A stretch of DNA of 7,683 nt from Pseudomonadota bacterium (GTDB lineage Bacteria; Myxococcota_A; UBA796; SXON01): NCBI GenBank assembly GCA_005776735.1, contig SXOM01000286.1, positions 1 through 7,683 on the forward strand. Direction: 5' to 3'. The notes under the pieces were generated by a model that saw only the letters and a list, made by a program, of their open reading frames with translations, was not told the DNA's origin and did no database searches. Position numbers and translations under genes: made by a program. Below, piece by piece: positions 1-6,640 of this stretch. The first letter of the stretch is position 1. The number at the start of each line of letters is the position of its first letter.

Positions 1-83
1 CGCGGCTCGCGCCACCCTCGACCCGGCGCCGGGCCGCGCACCGGACCCGGCCGCGACCCGGCGGCCGGCCGCGGCGCGGACCC
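1..83. repeat. GC-rich tail with three GACCCGGC repeats and two palindromes
   Basis: This 83-nt stretch after the last permease holds no gene that I can support. GACCCGGC occurs three times (20-27, 44-51, 55-62). Two perfect 12-nt palindromes are present, CCCGGCGCCGGG (22-33) and GCGGCCGGCCGC (61-72). They could fold in the mRNA just past the operon's last stop codon, but no T tract follows on the minus strand, so a canonical intrinsic terminator is not shown. Such repeats also arise by chance in DNA of this composition. Confidence 0.4.
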
Positions 84-854
84 CTACCCGCCTGCGGACG
101 TGTAGCGGGCCAGGCCGAACCGCCACGCCACGTACCCGAGCGCAAGGCTGGCCGCGCCGACGGGGCCGGTGAGTACGGACAGCGTGGTGAACTCGGGCCG
201 CGGCAAGAAGAACGCCGCACCGTAGAAGCCGGCGAAGCCGAACGGGAGCGCCGTCGTGAGCAGCCATCGCAGCGGGTCGGCGAACAGGTCGAGGGGGTAG
301 CGGACAAAGGTGGTGAGCTGCATGACCAGCCCGATCGCGGTCCCGCGATGGTGCAGGTGAAAGCCCAGGCTCGCGACCGCGGTGACGATGCCGCCGAGCG
401 CCGCCAGGCTGAACGCCAGCCACAGCGGCAGCAGAACCAGGCGGCCCGCCGACGGGAGCGGCAGGCCCCACACCACGGCCAGCCCCATCACCACGAGGCC
501 CAGCACCACCGTCGGCACCTCCTCGATCGCGAGGTTGTCGGCGAGTAACTGCACGTAGGGGTCGACCGGGCGGACGAGCAGGCGGTCCAGCTCGCCGCCG
601 AGGATGTAGCGCCGGTTCAGGGAGTACAACCCCTGGAAGACGATGTAGAAGAGGCCGGAGACGGTGTCGGCATACCCCCACACGAAGAGCACCTCGGGCG
701 CCGTCCACCCGCCGAGTGACCCCACGTGCTGGAAGAGCGCGCCGAGGAAGACCGGGCCGACCACCGCCAGGAGCGTGCCGCTGAGCAGGCCGGCCACGAG
801 GTCGCCCCGGTAGGCGAGCCGGGTCTTGAGGCGTTGGGCCAGGAGCGCGCGCAC
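84..854 (-). CDS. ABC-2-type exporter permease (COG3694-like)
   Basis: A second integral membrane subunit, 256 residues from the chosen start, with about six hydrophobic segments. It contains LGGELDRLLVRPVDPY, the G.LD..L.RPV element typical of COG3694 permeases and matching the RPV motif of its partner. The frame is open up to a TTG at 887 that would overlap the previous gene by 32 nt, and a GTG at 863 would overlap by 8 nt, but both have purines directly abutting the start with no spacing. The GTG at 854 has AGGGTGG 5 nt upstream, begins 1 nt after the previous stop, and gives an N-terminus (VRALLAQRLKTRLAYRGD) typical of the family. It ends at TAG (86-84) and is the last gene of the operon within the window. 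Confidence 0.9.
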   Translation of the reverse strand: MRALLAQRLKTRLAYRGDLVAGLLSGTLLAVVGPVFLGALFQHVGSLGGWTAPEVLFVWGYADTVSGLFYIVFQGLYSLNRRYILGGELDRLLVRPVDPYVQLLADNLAIEEVPTVVLGLVVMGLAVVWGLPLPSAGRLVLLPLWLAFSLAALGGIVTAVASLGFHLHHRGTAIGLVMQLTTFVRYPLDLFADPLRWLLTTALPFGFAGFYGAAFFLPRPEFTTLSVLTGPVGAASLALGYVAWRFGLARYTSAGG

Positions 855-855
855 G

Positions 856-1656
856 TCAGCCACCCTGGAGGGTGAACGTTCGAGCAACCCTCGACCACAT
901 GAATATGCCGAACAGCCACAATCCCACGGCCCACGCCGACCCCTCGAGGAGCAGCGCCGTCAGGTCGCCGCGACCGAGCAACACCCGGGCCGGCGTGCTC
1001 CCGAGCAGGTGGAACGGGAGCAGGCGGGCGATGGCCCCGAGCGTGGGCCCGAGCAGGTCGGGGGGAAGGAGCGCCCCGGCGAAGAGCGACACCAGCGTGG
1101 CCTTGAGGTAGCCGAGCCCCACGACGCTCCCGACCCGGAACGCGGCGAGCCCGAGCAGGAAGCTCACCGCCACGTTGACGACGTGCGCGATGAAGAGGGC
1201 CGCCGCCCAACCCGCCCAGCGCCCCGGTCCCGCCGTGAGCCCCAGCGGCGCCAACCACGCCGAGACGGTGAGGAGCGGGAGCGCCTGGACTCCGAACGCG
1301 GCGCAGGCCCGCCCGAGGTCGCGGGCGTAGATGAGCGCCGGGAGGGGGACGGGCCGAACCAGGTCGGCGGCGATCTGGCCGTCGCGGAACCGTTCGCCGA
1401 GGTCCTCGTGGACGCGGGTGGCGATGGCCCCGATCCCTGCCCACGCGACCAGGACCTCGGCCCCGAGCGCCTGCGCCCCGATGCCGGCCACCGGCGCGCC
1501 GGCGTCGGCGACGTTCGACCACAACGCGGCGTTGAGCCCCGCGATGAGGCAGGCGGCGACGAGCTGGATGAGCACCTCGCTCGGGTAGGCGAGGTGGTGG
1601 CGGAAACCGATGCGCCACGCGGCGCCCAGGCTCTTCGACAGCGCCGATACATTCAC
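856..1656 (-). CDS. ABC-2-type exporter permease (COG4587-like)
   Basis: A 266-residue integral membrane protein with about six hydrophobic segments (roughly 27-47, 60-80, 117-137, 147-172, 182-200 and 233-255). The cytoplasmic stretch RDGQIAADLVRPVPLP (91-106) carries the G.I...L.RPV motif seen in the COG4587 permeases that work with COG4586 ATPases. The ATPase gene immediately upstream overlaps it by 4 nt (GTGA), which fixes the GTG start at 1656 and implies coupled translation; a weak GAGA lies 8 nt before it. The second permease follows after 1 nt. It is expected to form the pore together with that protein as a heterodimer (established for this subunit layout in general, inferred here). 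Cargo is unknown. Confidence 0.91.
   Translation of the reverse strand: MNVSALSKSLGAAWRIGFRHHLAYPSEVLIQLVAACLIAGLNAALWSNVADAGAPVAGIGAQALGAEVLVAWAGIGAIATRVHEDLGERFRDGQIAADLVRPVPLPALIYARDLGRACAAFGVQALPLLTVSAWLAPLGLTAGPGRWAGWAAALFIAHVVNVAVSFLLGLAAFRVGSVVGLGYLKATLVSLFAGALLPPDLLGPTLGAIARLLPFHLLGSTPARVLLGRGDLTALLLEGSAWAVGLWLFGIFMWSRVARTFTLQGG
860..866 (-). promoter_or_regulatory. Shine-Dalgarno-like AGGGTGG before the last permease
   Basis: AGGGTGG on the minus strand lies 5 nt from the GTG at 854, inside the last codons of the preceding permease. This supports the GTG over the TTG at 887 and the GTG at 863. Confidence 0.5.
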
Positions 1657-2630
1657 CGGGGTGTCTCATAGTATCGGGCCACCAACCCTTCGATGGGCGG
1701 GTCTTCGATCCGCAGGTCGACGACGTCGAGCTCGGCGAGGAGCGCCCGGACCACGTCGGCCACGCGCTCGTCCGGGCCTACCGCGACGGCGAGCTCGTTG
1801 GGGCCGCCCAGCTCGGCGGTGGGGAGCGCCGCGAGCTGGGCCGCGGTGGGTGTGTCGCGCAGTGATACACGGACGATGTGTCGCCCGCCGAGGCGCGCGG
1901 CGAGCTCGTCCAGCGGCCCGTCGTGCAGGAGGCGGCCACCGGCGAGCAGGAGCACCCGCGGGCACAACGCCCGGACGTCGCCGAGGTCGTGGGTGGTGAG
2001 CACGATGGTGGTGTCGCCGGCGTCGCGGAGCTCGGCGAGGAAGGTGCGCAGCCGCAGCTTCACGGCGACATCGAGGCCGATCGTGGGCTCGTCGAGGATC
2101 AGGAGCGGCGGGGCGTGCAGAAGTGCGGCGGCGAGCTCGCACCGCATCCGCTCGCCCAGGGAGAGCTGCCGCACCGGGGTGCGGAGCAAGGGGCCGATGC
2201 CGAGGACGGCGTCGAAGTGATCCAACCGGGTCTTGGCCACCCCGGCGGGCACGCCGTACATCGCGGCGAGCAGATCGAACGCCTCGATCACGGCGAGGTC
2301 CCACCAGAGCTGCGTACGTTGTCCGAACACGACGCCGAGCCGGCGGGCGTGGGCCGCCCGGTCGTCCCAGGGCACCCGGCCGCCGACCGTGAGCCGGCCC
2401 GAGGTGGGGTGCAGGACCCCGCACAACAGCTTCACGGTCGTGGACTTTCCGGCACCGTTGGGGCCGATGAGCGCGATGGCCTCGCCGGGCGCGACGTGGA
2501 AGCTCACGCCGTCGACCGCCCGGCGCTCGCCCTGGGGGGGGCGGACCAGGTCGCGCAGGGCCCCGCCGAGGCCACGGGAGCGCTCCTGGAGCGGAAAGGT
2601 CCGCACCAGGTCGTGCGCGGCGATCTCCAC
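1653..2630 (-). CDS. ABC exporter ATP-binding protein (COG4586-like)
   Basis: A 325-residue nucleotide-binding subunit of an ABC-2-type exporter. It has Walker A GPNGAGKS (56-63), Q-loop Gln104, signature LSLGE (156-160), Walker B LLILDE (176-181) and switch His214 in LTTHD, so it should hydrolyse ATP. The run VVFGQRTQLWWDL (100-112) is characteristic, to my knowledge, of the COG4586 ATPases that pair with COG4587/COG3694 (DUF990-type) permeases. A C-terminal extension of about 75 residues (250-325) follows the ATPase core, as in drug- or lipid-export ABC ATPases. The GTG start at 2630 lies 6 nt after the previous stop and has no good Shine-Dalgarno, so it may depend on coupling to that gene. 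Its stop overlaps the next start as GTGA. The two permease genes directly downstream complete the transporter. The substrate cannot be read from the sequence. Confidence 0.95.
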   Translation of the reverse strand: MEIAAHDLVRTFPLQERSRGLGGALRDLVRPPQGERRAVDGVSFHVAPGEAIALIGPNGAGKSTTVKLLCGVLHPTSGRLTVGGRVPWDDRAAHARRLGVVFGQRTQLWWDLAVIEAFDLLAAMYGVPAGVAKTRLDHFDAVLGIGPLLRTPVRQLSLGERMRCELAAALLHAPPLLILDEPTIGLDVAVKLRLRTFLAELRDAGDTTIVLTTHDLGDVRALCPRVLLLAGGRLLHDGPLDELAARLGGRHIVRVSLRDTPTAAQLAALPTAELGGPNELAVAVGPDERVADVVRALLAELDVVDLRIEDPPIEGLVARYYETPR

Positions 2631-2636
2631 CCGCGA

Positions 2637-3017
2637 CTAGCCCGACTTGCGGCAGCAGCCGGTCACGAACCCGGCCTCTGCGCTCAGGGCGAGGGCAGAG
2701 TAGGGGTGGACGGCGCCCGAGGCGTCGTCGGTGCAGGCGCCGGCGCGGAGGGTGAGCCAGCGGAAGCCGGCCCCCTTGCCCTTGGGCGTGACCAGGAACG
2801 CGTCGCCGTGGGCGGTCGCGGTGACCGAGATCGCCACCGTCGGGGCGGTCGGCCGGTCGGGCGTCGCGGCGGAGGCGGTCCCGTCCTTGACGACCACGCT
2901 CCAGAACGGCTCGGTCCCGGTGCAGATGACCGACGGGGGGAAGACCGGCGCGGGGGCGGGGACGTTCTCGTCCTGGCCGAGGGCGGCGGTGAAGAACAGC
3001 GGCAGCAGCGGGACCAT
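2637..3017 (-). CDS. small exported COG3650-like cysteine protein
   Basis: A 126-residue predicted exported protein of unknown function. A short hydrophobic N-terminus (MVPLLPLFFTAALG, 1-14) resembles a signal peptide but has no Lys or Arg before the hydrophobic core. The mature part carries CTGTEPFW (32-39), a Cys95 in a CxDxxSG context, PYSA (105-108) and a terminal GCCRKSG (120-126). From memory, the pattern C.GTEPFW ... C.D.MSG...PY ... GCCR is that of the uncharacterised COG3650 family; here the usual Met is Ala. Four cysteines (32, 95, 121, 122) could form disulfides in the periplasm (inference). The frame can open at GTG 3020, but ATG 3017 is preferred because GGAG lies 5 nt upstream of it; a TGA four codons before the GTG rules out a longer start. 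It follows the ATPase-REC gene by 13 nt and precedes the ABC ATPase by 6 nt. No lipobox cysteine is visible near the cleavage site, so I do not call it a lipoprotein. Confidence 0.75.
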   Translation of the reverse strand: MVPLLPLFFTAALGQDENVPAPAPVFPPSVICTGTEPFWSVVVKDGTASAATPDRPTAPTVAISVTATAHGDAFLVTPKGKGAGFRWLTLRAGACTDDASGAVHPYSALALSAEAGFVTGCCRKSG

Positions 3018-3022
3018 CACGG

Positions 3023-3027
3023 CTCCA
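3023..3027 (-). promoter_or_regulatory. Shine-Dalgarno deciding the COG3650-like start
   Basis: TGGAG on the minus strand is 5 nt from the ATG at 3017 and only 2 nt from the GTG at 3020. The spacing favours the ATG. Confidence 0.55.
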
Positions 3028-3030
3028 GGG

Positions 3031-5202
3031 TCAGGCGCGGGGCAGGCGCCCCGAGCGGCGGAGGAGCGCCTTGACGCGCAGCTCCATCTCCTCGGGGTCG
3101 AACGGTTTGGGGAGGTAGTCGTCGGCGCCCACGTGGAAACCTTCCTTGATGTGCGTGGAGTCGCCGCGTGCGCTGAGGATGAGCACCGGGAGCTCGGCGG
3201 TGGCCGGGGCCTCCTTCAGGCGTTTGCACACCTCGTAGCCGCTCATCCGCGGCATCATCACGTCCAGGGCGACGAGGTCGGGGGAGTGGCGCTCGACCTG
3301 CTCGAGGGCCTCGACCCCGTCGGCGGCGAAGACCAGGTCGTACTGGTCCTCCAACGTCGCTTCGATGAGGTTGCGGATCTCCGGGGCGTCGTCGACCACG
3401 AGCACCAGCGGGCGCGCGCGGAGCGGCGCGGCCGACGCCGGGGCGGGCGTGGTTTCCGGTGCGGGCGCCGCCTCTTCGGGGGCCGGGGTGCTCCAGACGT
3501 CGGCCGGCACCAGTCGCGCGACCTCCTCCATGGTGGTGAGCCCCTCGCGGATCTTCGCGAGGGCATCCTCCATCATCGAGGTGAACCCGGCCTTGCGCGC
3601 TTCACGCCACAGCTCGGACTCGTTGCCGCCCGCGAGCACCACCGCGCGAATGCTCTCGGTCATGCGCAAGATCTCGAACACCCCGACCCGGCCGTTGTAG
3701 CCGGTGTACAGGCAGGTCGGGCAGCCAGGGCCGGCCGCGCGTACCTTGGGGCCGAGGTCGCGCGGGGCCAGGCCGAGGCGCTGCCAGTCCTCGGCCCCCG
3801 GCGTCGCCGACGTGGAGCACTCGGGGCAGACCTTCCGGACCAGCCGCTGCGCCACGACGCCCAGGAGCGCGTGGCCGGCGAGGTAGTTGGGCACTTCGAG
3901 GTCGCGGAGCCGGGTGACCGCGGCCACGCTGTTGCCGGTGTGCATCGTCGAGAGGACGAGGTGCCCGGTGGTCGAGGCGTCGATGGCCGCCGCCGCGCTC
4001 TCGGGGTCGCGGATCTCGCCGATCACCAGCACGTTGGGGTCCTGACGCAAGACCGACCGGGCGATGCTCGCGAACGTGAGCCCAGCGCGCTCGTCGACCT
4101 GGACCTGCCGCACCCCGGTGACCGTGTGCTCGATGGGGTCCTCGACGGTGACGATCGACGCCGACTCGCCGCGGAGGCGGTTGATGCACGCGTACAGCGT
4201 GGTGGTCTTGCCGCTCCCCGTCGGGCCGACCACGAGGATGAGCCCCTGGGGCTGCGACACGAGGTGGAAGAAGGAGGAGAGGCCCTTCGGGTTCCACCCG
4301 AGCGCGCCCAGATCGACCTTCAGGGTGCGGCTGTCGAGCACCCGGATCACGATGGCCTCGCCGAAGCGGGACGGGACGGTGGAGAGCCGCAGGTCGACCG
4401 AGCGGCGCCCGAGCTCGGCGGTGGCGCGCCCGTCCTGCGGGCGGCGGTGCTCGGTCACGTCCATGCGGCCGACGACCTTGACCCGCGTGGCGACCGGCTG
4501 CGCCGCCCAGGTGGGGAGCTGGAGCACCTCGCGGAGGAGCCCGTCGATGCGGAAGCGCACCCGCAGGCCGGTCGGTTCGGGCTCCATGTGGATGTCGGAC
4601 GCGCCGCGCTCGATCGCGTTGACCAGCAGGAAGTTGAGCATCTCGATGTAGGCGTTGCCGCCCTTCTGGAGGTGCTTCTCGATGCTGGCGCCGTCGAGCT
4701 CGAGGGTGACCGGCGAGGTGACCGGGGCCCGGTACTCCTTCGGGACGTCGGCCAGGAGGCGCTGCGCTTGCGGCTCCAGGTCGTAGTGGCGGTGGATGGC
4801 GCGCAGGATGGCGCTCTCGGGGCCCACCATCGCCTTGACCGACATGCCCATCGCGAACTCGAGGTCGCGGATGGCGCCGGAGTCGCGCGGGTCGGCCATG
4901 ACCACGTGGACCATGCGGCCGCTCTTCTCGATGGGGAGGGCCTTGTGGCGCTCGGCGAGCTTGCGCGCGAGCTTCCAGATGAGGTTGGCGTCGACCGTGC
5001 GGGTGAGGGGGTCGACGTAGGGCAGGCCGAGCTGGCGCGACAACGCCTGGGCCACGGCGACGTCGTCGGTCGCCCCCGACTCGACGAGCACCCGGCCCAG
5101 GAGCCGCCCGCGCCGCGCTGCCTGCTCCGCCAACGCCGCGTCGACCTGTTCGGGGCCCACGCTGCCGAGCTCCACCATCACTTCACCGAGCTTCTTACGC
5201 AT
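3031..5202 (-). CDS. GspE/PilB-family assembly ATPase fused to a C-terminal receiver (REC) domain
   Basis: A 723-residue cytoplasmic ATPase of the type II secretion/type IV pilus assembly family (GspE, PilB, MshE), which drives pilin or pseudopilin polymerisation as a hexamer. An MshEN/GspE-N-like N-terminus (about 1-140) is followed by the Asp box ASDIHMEPEP (201-210), Walker A GPTGSGKT (326-333), Walker B LRQDPNVLVIGEIRD with Glu396, and the His box LSTMHTG with His421. A four-cysteine zinc element (CPEC 459-462, CPTC 494-497) is typical of GspE and PilB. After a Pro/Ala-rich linker (571-597) comes a full receiver domain (598-716) with acidic pair Asp604/Asp605, phospho-acceptor Asp647 in LDVMMP, Ser677 and Lys699. 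The family usually ends near residue 570, so the receiver is an extra domain. The ATG at 5202 has a strong GGGAGAGG 4 nt upstream and overlaps the kinase end by 8 nt. No PilC, PilT or pilin gene is in the window. GspE versus PilB cannot be settled from sequence alone. Confidence 0.95.
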   Translation of the reverse strand: MRKKLGEVMVELGSVGPEQVDAALAEQAARRGRLLGRVLVESGATDDVAVAQALSRQLGLPYVDPLTRTVDANLIWKLARKLAERHKALPIEKSGRMVHVVMADPRDSGAIRDLEFAMGMSVKAMVGPESAILRAIHRHYDLEPQAQRLLADVPKEYRAPVTSPVTLELDGASIEKHLQKGGNAYIEMLNFLLVNAIERGASDIHMEPEPTGLRVRFRIDGLLREVLQLPTWAAQPVATRVKVVGRMDVTEHRRPQDGRATAELGRRSVDLRLSTVPSRFGEAIVIRVLDSRTLKVDLGALGWNPKGLSSFFHLVSQPQGLILVVGPTGSGKTTTLYACINRLRGESASIVTVEDPIEHTVTGVRQVQVDERAGLTFASIARSVLRQDPNVLVIGEIRDPESAAAAIDASTTGHLVLSTMHTGNSVAAVTRLRDLEVPNYLAGHALLGVVAQRLVRKVCPECSTSATPGAEDWQRLGLAPRDLGPKVRAAGPGCPTCLYTGYNGRVGVFEILRMTESIRAVVLAGGNESELWREARKAGFTSMMEDALAKIREGLTTMEEVARLVPADVWSTPAPEEAAPAPETTPAPASAAPLRARPLVLVVDDAPEIRNLIEATLEDQYDLVFAADGVEALEQVERHSPDLVALDVMMPRMSGYEVCKRLKEAPATAELPVLILSARGDSTHIKEGFHVGADDYLPKPFDPEEMELRVKALLRRSGRLPRA

Positions 5203-6640
5203 CTGACCTCTCCCGATCGTGGACGGGGAACCGGATCTCGAAGCGGCTGCCCGCTCCTTCGCGCGAGTGTACGCTGATCCGGCCGCCCTGCGCGGTGATC
5301 AGCTCGTGCACGATGTACAGGCCGAGGCCGGCGCCGCCCGCGATGCGGGTGTCGCCCTTCTCGACCTGGTAGAACTTCTCGAAGAGCCGGGGGACGGCGT
5401 CGGCCGGGATCCCCCGCCCGGAGTCCCACACCGCGATGCACAGCTCGGCGCCTTCGTCGAGGAGCGCCAGCCCGATGCGCCCCGGCATCGGGGTGAACTT
5501 CATCGCGTTGTTGAAGAGGTTGCCGATCACCTGGTCGAGCCGGTGTTCGTCGACGCGAAGGCGCGCGCGCGTGGGTGGCAACGACGCCTCGAACTCGAAC
5601 CCGCGGTGTTCGACGACGGGCCGCCAGGTGGCCTCCCAGCGGGCCATCAGCCCGTCGGCCGGGACGGGGCGGACGTCGATGGTGAGGTTGCCGCCGTCGA
5701 GCCGCGACACGTCGAGCAGGTTGCTGACCATCCCGAGGAGGACCTGGCCCTGCTCGCGGATGTTCTCCACCCAGGTGTGCTGGCGCGGGGTGAGCTCGCC
5801 GGCCTTCTTCATCAACAAGAGCTTGGTGAACCCCTCGATCGTGACCAGGGGGGTCTTGAGCTCGTGGGTGACCACCGAGATGAACTCGCGCTTGGTGCGC
5901 TCGGCCTCGCGCTCGGAGGTGACGTCGCGCAGGACCACCACCCAGCCCCCACCGGTGCGACGGTGGGCCGGCGGGACCTGTCGGACCGACGCGATGAACG
6001 TGCGCAGCCGGCCGGCGAGCTTCCGCTCGACCTCGACCTCGCCGACGCCGCCGTGGTCGAGCTCGAGCTCGGGCAGCACCGAGGCCAACGACAGGTCGGC
6101 GGGCCAGGCGCGGGAGATCGACGCCAACAGCGCCTGGGCGGCGAGGTTGGCCTCGATGACCTGTCCTTCGGGGGCGACCAGGAACACCGCGTCGGCCAGC
6201 TGGCCGAGCATCGTGGAGATCTGGCGGTTCCGCTGGTCGAGCGCTTCGATGGTCTCGGTGAGCCGCTCACGGGCGCGCTCGGTGGAGCGGGCCAACGCCT
6301 GGATCTCCGGCGCGGCGTGGGCGAGGGTGACCGTGGGCGCGGCCACGTCGCCCGCCGCCACCGCTTCGGCGGCTTCGCGCAGCGCCTCGAGCGGCGCGCT
6401 GAGCCGCGAGCGCAGCCCCACCGCGAGCGTGAGCGACGCGGCGCTGGTGAGGACCAGCCAGATCGTGAGCGCCGGCATGTACGTACCGAGCTGCGCACGC
6501 CACGCTTCGCGGGCGCCTTCGCCCTCGTTGAGCGCGCCGAGCAGCACGAGGCCCCCTGACGACAAGACCACCACGTTGAGCGTGGCAATCAGGAGCAGCA
6601 GGCCGATCTGCTGGCGGATGGGCACCCGCCCCGGTATCAC
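5195..6640 (-). CDS. membrane sensor histidine kinase (TM-TM-HAMP-PAS-HisKA-HATPase_c)
   Basis: A 481-residue inner-membrane sensor kinase that autophosphorylates a histidine and passes phosphate to a receiver aspartate. Two hydrophobic helices (about 11-36 and 55-76) flank a loop of only about 16 residues. HAMP-like and coiled-coil sequence follows (about 78-138), then a PAS-type domain (about 140-240). The H-box VVTHELKTPL gives His259; the N-box NLFNNAMKF includes Asn378; DSGRGIP (406-412), LFEKFYQ (419-425) and GGAGLGL (435-441) complete the ATP site, so all catalytic boxes look intact. The reading frame stays open far upstream inside the reductase gene, but kinase sequence begins only at the GTG at 6640, which shares GTGA with the reductase stop. 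A GTG at 6625 is an alternative start; neither has a strong Shine-Dalgarno. The 3' end overlaps the ATPase gene by 8 nt. No stand-alone response regulator is present, so the receiver domain of that ATPase is the obvious candidate partner (inference). Confidence 0.94.
   Translation of the reverse strand: MIPGRVPIRQQIGLLLLIATLNVVVLSSGGLVLLGALNEGEGAREAWRAQLGTYMPALTIWLVLTSAASLTLAVGLRSRLSAPLEALREAAEAVAAGDVAAPTVTLAHAAPEIQALARSTERARERLTETIEALDQRNRQISTMLGQLADAVFLVAPEGQVIEANLAAQALLASISRAWPADLSLASVLPELELDHGGVGEVEVERKLAGRLRTFIASVRQVPPAHRRTGGGWVVVLRDVTSEREAERTKREFISVVTHELKTPLVTIEGFTKLLLMKKAGELTPRQHTWVENIREQGQVLLGMVSNLLDVSRLDGGNLTIDVRPVPADGLMARWEATWRPVVEHRGFEFEASLPPTRARLRVDEHRLDQVIGNLFNNAMKFTPMPGRIGLALLDEGAELCIAVWDSGRGIPADAVPRLFEKFYQVEKGDTRIAGGAGLGLYIVHELITAQGGRISVHSREGAGSRFEIRFPVHDRERSDA
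5207..5214 (-). promoter_or_regulatory. Shine-Dalgarno of the ATPase-REC gene
   Basis: On the minus strand GGGAGAGG lies 4 nt before the ATG at 5202. It is the strongest ribosome binding site in the window and fixes the start. It sits inside the last codons of the histidine kinase gene, so the ATPase may be translated more efficiently than its upstream neighbours (inference). Confidence 0.8.

Noticed and set aside
1..83. Intrinsic terminator after the last permease
   Set aside because: GC-rich palindromes are present but there is no T run on the minus strand after them.
617..1669. A 350-codon minus-strand frame overlapping both permeases
   Set aside because: Arg/Pro/Gly-rich shadow; both permeases in the other frames have clear membrane segments and family motifs.
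2731..5277. An 848-codon open frame on the plus strand, antisense to the ATPase-REC gene
   Set aside because: Its translation is biased to Arg, Asp, Gly, Ala, His and Val with no recognisable domain, and it mirrors a gene with unmistakable catalytic motifs. Long antisense frames are expected at this GC content because stop codons are AT-rich.
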